Program-made: the position numbers and the translations under genes | In this document: piece by piece, positions 17,944 to 26,573 of the stretch | Layout: every line of letters starts with the position of its first letter | How positions within the stretch are numbered: position 1 is the first letter of the stretch | Notes under the pieces: model-generated | What the model was told of the DNA's origin: nothing | The model's input: the letters and a program-made list of their open reading frames with translations, nothing else | Database searches by the model: none | Source of the DNA: Treponema sp. | Lineage (GTDB): Bacteria > Spirochaetota > Spirochaetia > Treponematales > Breznakiellaceae | DNA: 64,000 bases | NCBI GenBank assembly: GCA_031267685.1 | Contig: JAIRYV010000040.1 | Location: 1-64,000 of the forward strand | Direction: 5' to 3'

Positions 17944-18822
17944 ATGAAAGTAAGGTCTAATCGGCTTGTTGGCGATGGTGTCATCGTCCTAATCATGGCG
18001 GGGGTCATTGTGTTGTGTCTCTTCCCCATGCTCAATCTGCTTGCTCGTTCTCTCAGCGATCCGCAGGCAATCATCAATCGGGAAGTGTCGTTTGTACCGG
18101 TACGTCCAACCACGGAATCGTACCAGTATGTGTTCCGGGATCCCGCGTTTTCCCGGTCCATGTACTGGACAGCTGTGCTGACGGTGATTTGTACGTTGGT
18201 ATCCCTGGGGATCACCATACTCTGTGCCTATCCCCTTACATACGAGCATCTGCGGGGGAAGAAGATGTTCAACACGCTCATCATCTTCACGATGTACTTT
18301 GGCGCGGGAACCATACCAAACTATATCCTGATGAAGGACTTGGGGTTGTTGAATAATCCGCTCGTGCTAATCATTCCAAACTGTCTGTCAGTGTTTAACA
18401 TGATTATTCTGAGGAGCTTTTTCTATGGCGTGCCGGAAAGTTTGCGGGAATCAGCGGAACTCGACGGGGCGCATCCGTTCACCGTGTTGCTTCGCATTTA
18501 CCTACCGCTGTCAACGCCTGTGCTGGCGACGTTGGCGTTGTTCTATGCGGTTGGGCGTTGGAACGGCTTCTCTGACGCGCTCTTGTACATGACCTCAGCA
18601 GCGCAGTTTCACCCGATTCAGCTCAAGCTGTATAACATCATCAATAACCTATCGTCGCTGGAGGTGGCGATTCAGGAAGGGAGTTCGGCGAGTACGCCTG
18701 CTGCGAGTGACGGTATGAAGGCGGCGGCGGTGATGTTTGCCACTGTGCCGATTCTGGTTGTGTATCCGTGGCTTCAGCGCTACTTCATCGCTGGTGTTTC
18801 GATTGGCGCGGTCAAGGGGTAG
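17944..18822 (+). CDS. CUT1 sugar ABC transporter permease (LplC/YtcP-like)
   Basis: Second permease of the same transporter: 292 residues, six predicted membrane helices, SLSDPQAIINREVSFVPVRPT after the first helix as is typical of this branch, and the EAA loop ESAELDGAHPFTVLLRIYLP (near 178-197). ATG 17944 is preceded by AGGAGG at 17932-17937. It forms the channel dimer with the upstream permease and should receive substrate from the two binding proteins downstream. Confidence 0.92.
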   Translation: MKVRSNRLVGDGVIVLIMAGVIVLCLFPMLNLLARSLSDPQAIINREVSFVPVRPTTESYQYVFRDPAFSRSMYWTAVLTVICTLVSLGITILCAYPLTYEHLRGKKMFNTLIIFTMYFGAGTIPNYILMKDLGLLNNPLVLIIPNCLSVFNMIILRSFFYGVPESLRESAELDGAHPFTVLLRIYLPLSTPVLATLALFYAVGRWNGFSDALLYMTSAAQFHPIQLKLYNIINNLSSLEVAIQEGSSASTPAASDGMKAAAVMFATVPILVVYPWLQRYFIAGVSIGAVKG

Positions 18823-18900
18823 CGGCGGACAAGGGCGCGGGCTATCAATTTTACATGGAATTACCCCTTTTAAGGGTAAGAATATTTTTGGAGGATTTGT

Positions 18901-20508
18901 ATGAAGAAAATCGTAATGTTGTTGCTTGCAGTTACGCTGACAAGTAACCTCGTGTTCGCTAATGGTCAGCAGGGCAGTGGTTCTGCTGCCGCGCCTTCTG
19001 CTAGCGGCGCTCCGGTGAAGATTTCGGTCGAAATCTTTGATCGCGGCACTGATGGCGGCAAGACTGACCCAACGAACAACAAGTGGACGCAGTGGATCCA
19101 CGATAAACTGCTGCGAGACGAGAACATTGATGTTACCTTTGTCGCCGTGCCTCGCTGGACCGAGACTGATGCTCTGGTAAACCTCTTTGCTGCTGGCACC
19201 CCGCCTGATGTGTGTTATACCTACTCGAATGACAACATTCAGATGTGGGCTGACATGGGCGGTATCTACAATGTGCAGCCATACATCAATACCGCACTGA
19301 AGGACCTCAACGCCTTCCTCGGAGCAGACAAAGCTATCTCTGGCAGGCGGATGATCGAGCGCAATATTGATATGCAGACTGGAGCGATCTACTCAATTCC
19401 CGCAAAACGTATGAACGTGGCCCGGATAGTTATGTGGATACGCAAGGATTGGCTGGATATACTCGGCATTCCGGTTCCTAAGACCACTCAGGAATACTAT
19501 AACGCGCTTGTGGCCTTCAGGGACAATGCTGCCAGACTGGGAGTTTCCCGTGTGATCCCCTTTATCACTGACGGTGACCGCCTTGACTGGGGGCCTGGGG
19601 TTATCATGGAGTCCTTTATTGATGTCAAGATCAGTGATAAAGAGCGCTGGATAAACAGTGTGGCTGAACGCAACTTCCTTATTCCCGGATATAAGGAAGG
19701 CGTCCGGTACCTAAACAAGATGTATAACGATGGTCTTATTGACCCGAACTTTCCGCTGTACAGGAGTGGCGATGATGTTGCTCCGGTTATCAAGAGCGGC
19801 GTAGTCGGTTCATGGGCGGGCGACTGGGATACAGTTTACCGTGAACCCAACGGAACGCTTTCCGGACTCAAGGTTAATATCCCCACTGCTGACATAATCC
19901 CTGTGGATTGCATCACTGATGCGAATGGTGTAACGACCAAAACCATCTACGATGAAGCTGGTATCTTCTATTTTATTCCCGCGTCCTGCAAGAACCCGGA
20001 CGCAGCCATGCGTTACCTCAACTGGCTGTCCAAGTATGAGAATTACCACTACATCCAGACTGGACCAGAGGGAATCACCCATACTATCGGTTCCGATGGC
20101 GTGGTAAAACTTGATGCCTCCGCAGCGGCGGACCCCACGTGGATCATGAACAGTAGCCAGAATATCGACTACACCATGCCGATGAACGGCCTGTTCCTCG
20201 AAACGCAGGAAGCCAGCGTCAGGGCATTAGCCGCGGGCTATAGCTATTCAGCTGACATTATCCAGCGTTCCTACAACATTGCCCTGGCCAATGGCCGTCC
20301 CTCTCTAGTGGTTAAAACTACTTCACCGCTGACTGCATCCGGCCCCCTGAGCCAGAGCCTGGCGGACAAAGCAAAGGTAATATACACTCAGTTGATCATG
20401 TGCCAGCCGGCGCAGTTTGACACGCTGTGGACATCGCTGATCAATGATTGGCTTGCCTCTGGCGCACAGACTGTTATTGACGAACGCAGAGCAAAATATC
20501 CTAACTAA
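18901..20508 (+). CDS. Extracellular solute-binding protein, copy 1
   Basis: Family 1/LplA-like oligosaccharide-binding protein, 535 residues. The N-terminus MKKIVMLLLAVTLTSNLVFA is a signal peptide, but the residue after it is Asn (ANGQQGS) where copy 2 has a lipobox Cys. Copy 1 is therefore predicted to be free in the periplasm, not lipid-anchored. The remainder is nearly collinear with copy 2. GGAGG at 18890-18894 is the ribosome site. It follows the two permeases by 78 bases and belongs to the same operon. Confidence 0.88.
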   Translation: MKKIVMLLLAVTLTSNLVFANGQQGSGSAAAPSASGAPVKISVEIFDRGTDGGKTDPTNNKWTQWIHDKLLRDENIDVTFVAVPRWTETDALVNLFAAGTPPDVCYTYSNDNIQMWADMGGIYNVQPYINTALKDLNAFLGADKAISGRRMIERNIDMQTGAIYSIPAKRMNVARIVMWIRKDWLDILGIPVPKTTQEYYNALVAFRDNAARLGVSRVIPFITDGDRLDWGPGVIMESFIDVKISDKERWINSVAERNFLIPGYKEGVRYLNKMYNDGLIDPNFPLYRSGDDVAPVIKSGVVGSWAGDWDTVYREPNGTLSGLKVNIPTADIIPVDCITDANGVTTKTIYDEAGIFYFIPASCKNPDAAMRYLNWLSKYENYHYIQTGPEGITHTIGSDGVVKLDASAAADPTWIMNSSQNIDYTMPMNGLFLETQEASVRALAAGYSYSADIIQRSYNIALANGRPSLVVKTTSPLTASGPLSQSLADKAKVIYTQLIMCQPAQFDTLWTSLINDWLASGAQTVIDERRAKYPN

Positions 20509-20520
20509 GTTCTATATAGC

Positions 20521-20548
20521 TAGGGGTGAATGGATCATTTGCCCCTAC
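20521..20548 (+). terminator. Imperfect hairpin between the two binding-protein genes
   Basis: AGGGGTGAAT pairs imperfectly with ATTTGCCCCT just downstream of copy 1. It is the diverged counterpart of the perfect hairpin after copy 2 (22255-22285), so it was probably duplicated with the gene. It may partly terminate or stabilise the upstream message. Confidence 0.5.
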
Positions 20549-20636
20549 GCTGTTAGCCCCTCACCTCATGGGAAGAGCGGTGGCTAAATCGCCGGCTATC
20601 AATTTTAAGGGTAAGAATATTTTTTGGAGGATTTTT

Positions 20637-22250
20637 ATGAAGAAAATAGTAAGATCGTTGCTTGCAGTTACGCTGACAAGCACCCTCATATTCGTGAGTT
20701 GTCAGAGGAGCGGTGGCTCTGCCGCTAGTGGCTCCGCTACCGCTAGTAGCGCTCCAGTGAAGATCACGGTCGAAATCTTTGACCGTGGCACTGATGGCGG
20801 CAAGACTGACCCCATCAACAACAAGTGGACGCAGTGGATCCATGATAAACTGCTGCAAGACGAGAACATTGATGCTACCTTTGTCGCTGTGCCTCGTTGG
20901 ACCGAGACTGACGCCCTGGTAAACCTTTTTGCCGCTGGCACCCCGCCTGATGTGTGCTATACCTACTCGACTGACAATATTCAGACATGGGCTGACATGG
21001 GCGGAATCTACAATGTACAGCCGTACATCAACACCACGCTGAAGGACCTCAACAAGTTCCTTGGACCGGACAAAGCCATCCCCGGGAAACAGATGATCGA
21101 GCGCAATGTTGATATGCAGACTGGAGAGATCTACTCAATCCCCTCAAAACGTATGAACGTAGCCCGAACCATTATGTGGATACGCAAGGATTGGCTGGAT
21201 AAACTCGGGCTTCCGATTCCCGCGACCACCGAAGAATACTATAACACCCTTGTGGCCTTCAGGGACAGCGCTGCTGCGCTGGGAGTCTCCCGTGTGGTTC
21301 CCTTTATCACTGACGGTGACCGCCTTGACTGGGGTCCCGGGGTTATCATGGATTCCTTCATTGATGTCAATATTAGTGACAAAGAGCGCTGGATCAACAG
21401 CGTGGCTGAACGCAACTTCCTCATCCCCGGATATAAGGAAGGGGTCCGGTACCTGAATAAGATGTATAACGATGGTCTCATTGACCCGAACTTCCCGCTG
21501 TACAAGAGCGGCTCGGATGTCTCTCCGGTTGTCAAGAGCGGCGTGGTCGGTTCATGGGCGGGCGACTGGGATACCATTTACCGTGAACCCGATGGAACGC
21601 TTTCCGGGCTTAAGCTTAATGTTCCGGATGCTGACATAATCCCTGTGGACTGCATCACCGATGCGAATGGGGTTACGACAAAAACCATCTATGATGAAGC
21701 TGGTCTCTTCTATTTCATTCCCCTTTCATGCAGGAACCCTGACGCGGCAATGCGTTACCTGAACTGGCTGTCCAAGTACGAGAATTACCACTTCGTTCAG
21801 ACCGGGCCAGAGGGAATCACCCATACTATTGATTCCGATGGCATAATAAAACTTGACCCAGCCGCAACCGCGGATACCACGTGGATCATGAACAGTAGCC
21901 AGAATATCGACTACACCATGCCGATGAACGGCCTGTTCCTCGAAACGCAGGACGCCAGCGTCAGGGCATTAGCCGCGGGCTATAGCTATTCAGCTGACAT
22001 TATCCAGCGTGCCTACAATATCGCCCTGGCTAATGGCCGCCCCGCTGTAGTGGTTAAGCCTACTTCACCGCTGACGGTAGCTGGCCCCCTGAGCCAGACC
22101 CTGGTGGAAAAAGCAAAGGTAGTATACACTCAGTTGATCATCTGCCCACCGGCACAGTTTGACACGCTGTGGACATCGCTAATCAATGACTGGCTTGCCT
22201 CCGGCGCACAGGCTGTTGTTGACGAGCGCAGAGCGAAGTATCCTGACTAA
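20637..22250 (+). CDS. Extracellular solute-binding lipoprotein, copy 2
   Basis: 537-residue paralogue of the preceding binding protein; almost every stretch of the two can be aligned without gaps. The signal peptide ends in a lipobox (IFVSC, Cys near residue 20), so this copy should be lipid-anchored. The real start is ATG 20637 with GGAGG at 20626-20630; a longer frame to 20526 has no support. The upstream leader CTATCAATTTTA...AAGGGTAAGAATATTTT also repeats that of copy 1, so the duplication included the promoter or leader. Confidence 0.9.
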   Translation: MKKIVRSLLAVTLTSTLIFVSCQRSGGSAASGSATASSAPVKITVEIFDRGTDGGKTDPINNKWTQWIHDKLLQDENIDATFVAVPRWTETDALVNLFAAGTPPDVCYTYSTDNIQTWADMGGIYNVQPYINTTLKDLNKFLGPDKAIPGKQMIERNVDMQTGEIYSIPSKRMNVARTIMWIRKDWLDKLGLPIPATTEEYYNTLVAFRDSAAALGVSRVVPFITDGDRLDWGPGVIMDSFIDVNISDKERWINSVAERNFLIPGYKEGVRYLNKMYNDGLIDPNFPLYKSGSDVSPVVKSGVVGSWAGDWDTIYREPDGTLSGLKLNVPDADIIPVDCITDANGVTTKTIYDEAGLFYFIPLSCRNPDAAMRYLNWLSKYENYHFVQTGPEGITHTIDSDGIIKLDPAATADTTWIMNSSQNIDYTMPMNGLFLETQDASVRALAAGYSYSADIIQRAYNIALANGRPAVVVKPTSPLTVAGPLSQTLVEKAKVVYTQLIICPPAQFDTLWTSLINDWLASGAQAVVDERRAKYPD

Positions 22251-22254
22251 AGCT

Positions 22255-22285
22255 AGGGGTGAATGATCGATGATCATTCACCCCT
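22255..22285. terminator. Bidirectional hairpin between convergent transport operons
   Basis: Perfect 14-bp arms AGGGGTGAATGATC (22255-22268) and GATCATTCACCCCT (22272-22285) with a 3-base loop lie between the plus-strand binding protein and the minus-strand permease. Confidence 0.75.
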
Positions 22286-22308
22286 ATTAGTCAGCCCTTG
22301 AGATGCAC

Positions 22309-23151
22309 TTAACCTTTCACCGCGCCGGCTGCGACGCCTTTGGTAATCTGCTTACGGAACATGAGGTAGAAAGCCACCATTGGAACCATGCCGATAACCA
22401 AAGCGCTGAACTGCTTGCCATAGTCTGTGGCAAGAGCGCCGGCAAACTTGTTGATGCCTACTGGCAATGACTTGATCGAGTCGCTGGAGGTGAGAATGTT
22501 TATCAGCATGAACTCGTTCCATGTGCCGGAAAAAGTCATAATACCAATGGTCATTGCCACCGGCGCAAGCATTGGAAACACAATGGAGCCAAAGATTTGC
22601 AGGTATTTGGCTCCATCTATACGCGCCGACTCAACCAGCGCCATCGGAATGCTGCGGCAAAACTCAGTGGCAAGGTACACCGACATCGGTAAGCCCAAAC
22701 CAATATAGGGAATGAGTACGCCGAGGCGCGTGTCGTATAAACCAACGGCGTTGGTCATCAGAAAGAGCGGCACCATGATCGATTGCAGGGTCAGCAGTAT
22801 GCCCACAATGAACATACCATGCAGGATCGGCGTTGCCTTAAACGGGATACGCGCAAAAGCAAAACCCGCCATGGTCCCCAGCAAAATCACCGCACCCACC
22901 GTGATAAACGTGTAGAATATACTGTTCAGCATCATACCGCCGAGATTTGCCATGTTCCACGCATACGGGTAGTTATCAAAGTACCACATCTTGGGCAAAG
23001 CCAGCTTGCTTGACGTGATGTATTCCTGCGTAGTCTTGAACGACTGGATAATGAGCCAGAAGATCGGGTAAATCGCCATGATGGTAAAAATCGCCATCAC
23101 CAGATAAATGATAATCTTTGCCCAGATCGGGCCTTTTCTTACGTCAGCCAT
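22309..23151 (-). CDS. CUT1 sugar ABC transporter permease (MalG-like)
   Basis: 280-residue inner-membrane permease with six predicted helices and the EAA loop ESARIDGAKYLQIFGSIVFP (near 176-195). It ends KQITKGVAAGAVKG, the usual C-terminus of MalG-type permeases. It lies 3 bases downstream of the MalF-like gene and forms the channel with it. The operon is independent of the plus-strand CUT1 operon and converges with it. Confidence 0.93.
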   Translation of the reverse strand: MADVRKGPIWAKIIIYLVMAIFTIMAIYPIFWLIIQSFKTTQEYITSSKLALPKMWYFDNYPYAWNMANLGGMMLNSIFYTFITVGAVILLGTMAGFAFARIPFKATPILHGMFIVGILLTLQSIMVPLFLMTNAVGLYDTRLGVLIPYIGLGLPMSVYLATEFCRSIPMALVESARIDGAKYLQIFGSIVFPMLAPVAMTIGIMTFSGTWNEFMLINILTSSDSIKSLPVGINKFAGALATDYGKQFSALVIGMVPMVAFYLMFRKQITKGVAAGAVKG

Positions 23152-23154
23152 ACG

Positions 23155-24060
23155 TTACTCCTTTCCGCCATAGCGTTTTTCAACCGCCTTGGTAAGGGCG
23201 ATGAGAGCGAAGCTGATCAGCACCATGACTGTTGAGATTGCATTCGCCAGCGGGTAATTAGGCGCGCCCCGGAACGCCATCATGTACATATACAACGATA
23301 GCACACTGGTACGGTTCGCCGGACCCCCGTTGGTCATCACATAGATTAGGTCATAGGACTTGAGTGAGCCAGATATGGCAAGAATGGCGCTAGTAACGAT
23401 CACTCCTGATAAGGCAGGCAGCGTGATGTAGCGCAGAACTTGAAACTCACTCGCACCGTCGATCTTTGCCGCCTCAATGATAGAAACGTCAATGCGCTGT
23501 ATGTTCGCAAGGAAGATGACCACATAAGTACCGGTATACATCCAGAGCATCACGACCAGTACAGGCGCCATGGGTGCCTGACCGATAGAATACTGCGCCA
23601 ACGGGTTGAAGATTCTGATGATCTGCATAGAGACGCTGTTTGAATTGAGGAAAAAGTTCTTCATCAGGATACCAATGATGACCGCAGAGATGACATTCGG
23701 CAGGTATATGACAGTTTGAAAAAAGTCGTCCCCACGGACCAGCTTACGCGAAAGTATGTAGGCAAGAGCAAAGCCAAGCGGAATCTGTCCAAACACCGAC
23801 ACCAACACAATAAGCATATTGTTTTTCAGCGCAAGCCAGAAGTAACCATTGGGATTAGTGAAGATTTCCACATAACTTTGCAGTCCCACCAATTTAATAT
23901 TAGGATTGCCAAAAATTTTACCACCATTGTAGTTGCTTATGCTCAGTATCACCGAAAATACCGTTGGGAAGGCTACAACAGAAAAGTAAATGATGACAGC
24001 AGGTAGTGCCAGTAACAGGTACGAAGCCCGTTCCTCACTCCTAGACGTTAAATTTTTCAC
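23155..24060 (-). CDS. CUT1 sugar ABC transporter permease (MalF-like)
   Basis: 301 residues from GTG 24060, which has AGGAG nine bases upstream; an ATG at 24111 lies inside the upstream hairpin and is less likely. Six predicted membrane helices and the EAA loop EAAKIDGASEFQVLRYITLP (near 205-224). Partners are the downstream MalG-like permease and the upstream binding protein. Sugar specificity cannot be read from the sequence. Confidence 0.9.
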   Translation of the reverse strand: MKNLTSRSEERASYLLLALPAVIIYFSVVAFPTVFSVILSISNYNGGKIFGNPNIKLVGLQSYVEIFTNPNGYFWLALKNNMLIVLVSVFGQIPLGFALAYILSRKLVRGDDFFQTVIYLPNVISAVIIGILMKNFFLNSNSVSMQIIRIFNPLAQYSIGQAPMAPVLVVMLWMYTGTYVVIFLANIQRIDVSIIEAAKIDGASEFQVLRYITLPALSGVIVTSAILAISGSLKSYDLIYVMTNGGPANRTSVLSLYMYMMAFRGAPNYPLANAISTVMVLISFALIALTKAVEKRYGGKE

Positions 24061-24093
24061 GACTCGTTGCTCCTTTTCATTTTTTAATGAAAA

Positions 24094-24127
24094 GAAAAGG
24101 CCAGCCAGCATGACCGGCCAGCCTTTT
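24094..24127 (-). terminator. Attenuating hairpin between binding protein and permeases
   Basis: On the minus strand AAAAGGCTGGC pairs with GCTGGCCTTTT (two wobble pairs, 7-base loop) in the gap between the binding-protein stop and the permease start. Such hairpins commonly keep binding-protein mRNA more abundant than permease mRNA. Confidence 0.65.
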
Positions 24128-24148
24128 CCTTGATTGCATGGTTACTAA

Positions 24149-25519
24149 TTACTGTTTAGCTTTCCATGCGTCATAGGCGCGCTGGATGTCCTGCGCAACC
24201 TGCACGGGCGTCTTAGAACCCAAACCGATCTCCTGCAAGCCGATATTGCATACCGTGGCTATAGAGGCGTCAAACACGGCGTCAAATACCACAGTACCAG
24301 CGGTGTACTGGCTGGAAAAGTTGGCAGACTGCTTCTGCAAAGGCTCAAGACTCAGTTTGGACACATCAACTGTAGTGTTTGCGGGTGTAGAGATAGCGCC
24401 GGTCTCAACCTGGAAGGTTTGGATCTCAGTGCTGAGCAGCCATTTGATAAGCTTCCACGCAGCCTGTTCCTTAGCAGAGCCGGCGGGAACCGCCACGCTG
24501 ATGCCATAACCAGTGCCGAGGGTGGTGGATGTTGACTTGTTGAGTTTGGCTTCCGCGATGTCTGGGAACACGGTCATAATGAAGTTACCCTGACGCTCAG
24601 GGGGAATGACCGCCTGTTTGGTGGTCTGGTCAGTAATAAAGGACCCGACACGCCAGTCGCCGTCAATGAAGTAGGCGCCTTCGCCATTGGCAAAGCGTCC
24701 AAGTCCATCGCCATAAGCCGCGCTGAGTGAAGACTGCTGAATAACGCCATCGTCATAGAGGGTCTTGATGAAGGTAAGCGCGGCGACAAAGTCTGCATCC
24801 GTGAACTTCACCTGGCCGTCAAGTATCTTCTTCTCCCAGCCCACACCGCCAAAGCGCCCGGCTATCGTGGAAAAGAGACAAGACTGCATCACCCAGTCGC
24901 TTTGGTTATCCATGATAACCGTATCTTTGCCCAAAGCCCTGAGTACCGGTACCTGTGCCTTGAGTTCAGCGTAGGTGGTGGCGGGCTTGAGCCCGGCGGC
25001 GTTCAGCACTTCGAGGTTCACAAAGAAGGCGTGGCTGGAGGTAACGGTTAGGGGGAGCATGGCAAGGTAGCCGGCAGCCTGACCAGAAACATCAAGCGCG
25101 GTGGATGAAAGCGTCTTGTCCAAGCCGTCCTGTCTTACCAGAGACCCCAGGTCTTTCAGCAGATGCTGTGTATGAACGGTGGTCGAGCGGCCTGCGGGCC
25201 ACACATACACCACGTCAGGGAGCTGGCCAGAAGCAGCATAAGCCGATGTCTTCTCATGGAACGGCTCGTTGTACAGGTCCTCTCGAACAACCCTGATGTC
25301 TGGGTTCGCCTGTGAGAACCCGTCCCAGATACGCGTAATGCCTGCGGCGGCATTCGCGGCCGAAAGGTCCGTGTAGTTTAATACCCGAAGCTCGGTTCGA
25401 CCATCGCTTGCAGCACCTCCGCTCGTGCTTTGTTGCTGCTGGCTACCTGTAGCAAACGCAGCGGTGGAAATAAGTGCCATAAGTGCGGCACAAGACACCA
25501 TTTTGAATACTTTTTTCAT
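24149..25519 (-). CDS. Extracellular sugar-binding protein (family 1, MalE-like)
   Basis: 456-residue periplasmic binding protein. MKKVFKMVSCAALMALISTAAFATGSQQQQ is a signal peptide ending AFA-TG, the typical treponemal form without a lipobox at the cleavage site. The body has DVVYVWPAGR, a hinge region, and SAKEQAAWKLIKWLLS near the C-terminus, as in family 1 binding proteins. ATG 25519 has GGAGG upstream; the five residues before it are not needed. It heads the SBP-MalF-MalG operon. Confidence 0.9.
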   Translation of the reverse strand: MKKVFKMVSCAALMALISTAAFATGSQQQQSTSGGAASDGRTELRVLNYTDLSAANAAAGITRIWDGFSQANPDIRVVREDLYNEPFHEKTSAYAASGQLPDVVYVWPAGRSTTVHTQHLLKDLGSLVRQDGLDKTLSSTALDVSGQAAGYLAMLPLTVTSSHAFFVNLEVLNAAGLKPATTYAELKAQVPVLRALGKDTVIMDNQSDWVMQSCLFSTIAGRFGGVGWEKKILDGQVKFTDADFVAALTFIKTLYDDGVIQQSSLSAAYGDGLGRFANGEGAYFIDGDWRVGSFITDQTTKQAVIPPERQGNFIMTVFPDIAEAKLNKSTSTTLGTGYGISVAVPAGSAKEQAAWKLIKWLLSTEIQTFQVETGAISTPANTTVDVSKLSLEPLQKQSANFSSQYTAGTVVFDAVFDASIATVCNIGLQEIGLGSKTPVQVAQDIQRAYDAWKAKQ

Positions 25520-25684
25520 AGTATTCCTCCTCAAAAAAGAAAAGATTCACAGAACCTGAGTTCCGCGCCAAGCGGCCCCGAAACGGGACCGGTGATTGGA
25601 AAAGAAAGCAAGATTCAATTAAATTAAGCACGACGCCGCGATCCTGTCAAGTGGCTTGGTATCAAAGATCAGCTAGCTTCGGCT

Positions 25685-25880
25685 GTAGTGCCAGACACAT
25701 ACCAGACACATAACACGTACCGTACATAGTACAGACACCTAACACACAAAAAAGTGCCAGACACCTACAAAGGTGCCAGACACATAACACATACCAGACA
25801 CACCCACGTACATGGTGCCAGACACCTACACAAAGGTGCCAGACACATAACACACATAACATAGTGCCAGACACAAAAAA
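25685..25880. repeat. Cluster of GTGCCAGACAC-type repeats upstream of RAYT
   Basis: At least six copies of (G/A)TGCCAGACAC and several shorter ACCAGACAC or TACAGACAC copies, separated by ACATAACACA or ACCTACAAAG linkers. They differ by one base from the palindrome GTGTC-N-GACAC found elsewhere. The cluster abuts the transposase gene, the arrangement expected for REP sequences and their RAYT. Confidence 0.8.
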
Positions 25881-25937
25881 ACTTCAAACTTGACTAAACT
25901 TCAAAGCAATGCACTTTCCCAGGGCCTTATCATAGGT

Positions 25938-26459
25938 ATGGGACACTACAGAAAAATTCAGCCCGGGGCAATCTATCACGTTACCTCGGAAATTAACCGT
26001 TACGAAATGGACCTCCAATCGCCACTGATCAAGGAGCTACTCTTGGCCTACATCACAAGAGCAAAAGAAAAGTACCCCTTTGAGCTTTTCAACTTCTGTA
26101 TCATGGATAATCACATCCATCTACTCATCAAACCAGAAAAGGATCAGTCTCTTTCCATCATAATGCAGTGGATCAAGGGGAATTTTGCGAAGCATTGGAA
26201 CAAATTACACAATAAAAAGGGTGGACATCTCTGGGGAAAACGGTTTTTCTCAGAGATTATCAATGATGTAAGACATTTTTGGCAGGTATTTAACTATATA
26301 GATCAGAATCCTAAGCGGGCTGGCCTAGTTCAACGAGCGGAAGACTGGCAGTTTGGCGGCTTATATCACCGCCAGCACGGAAGGATAGATGTAGTAGATA
26401 TATCTTGGAAAGCTATTCTAGAGCTATTCCTCAGCAAGGCCCCTGAATGCCCTGGATAA
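25938..26459 (+). CDS. REP-associated tyrosine transposase (RAYT, Y1_Tnp/IS200-like)
   Basis: 173-residue HUH-type single-strand transposase. The metal-binding HUH motif is MDNHIHLL (HIH near 58-60) and the catalytic tyrosine lies in FNYIDQNP near 120. The N-terminal GAIYHVTSEINR is characteristic of RAYTs. ATG 25938 is chosen because homologues begin close to the RKIQPGAIYH segment. The gene is intact. It is flanked upstream by REP-like repeats and has no IS200-type subterminal structure that I can see, favouring a domesticated RAYT over an IS. Confidence 0.9.
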   Translation: MGHYRKIQPGAIYHVTSEINRYEMDLQSPLIKELLLAYITRAKEKYPFELFNFCIMDNHIHLLIKPEKDQSLSIIMQWIKGNFAKHWNKLHNKKGGHLWGKRFFSEIINDVRHFWQVFNYIDQNPKRAGLVQRAEDWQFGGLYHRQHGRIDVVDISWKAILELFLSKAPECPG

Positions 26460-26573
26460 AGAGATCAGACAGGTAAAAATGAGTGCTTGAATCGGTTTTT
26501 CCTCTGCAGCTATAGCCAGTGCTTTGCGGTTACCGCCCAGAACCGCCCAGAACCGCGCCTTCCCTATGCCGTT

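Noticed and set aside
25890-26570. A complete IS200/IS605 insertion sequence
   Set aside because: No TnpB and no clear terminal hairpins; the protein fits the RAYT branch better.
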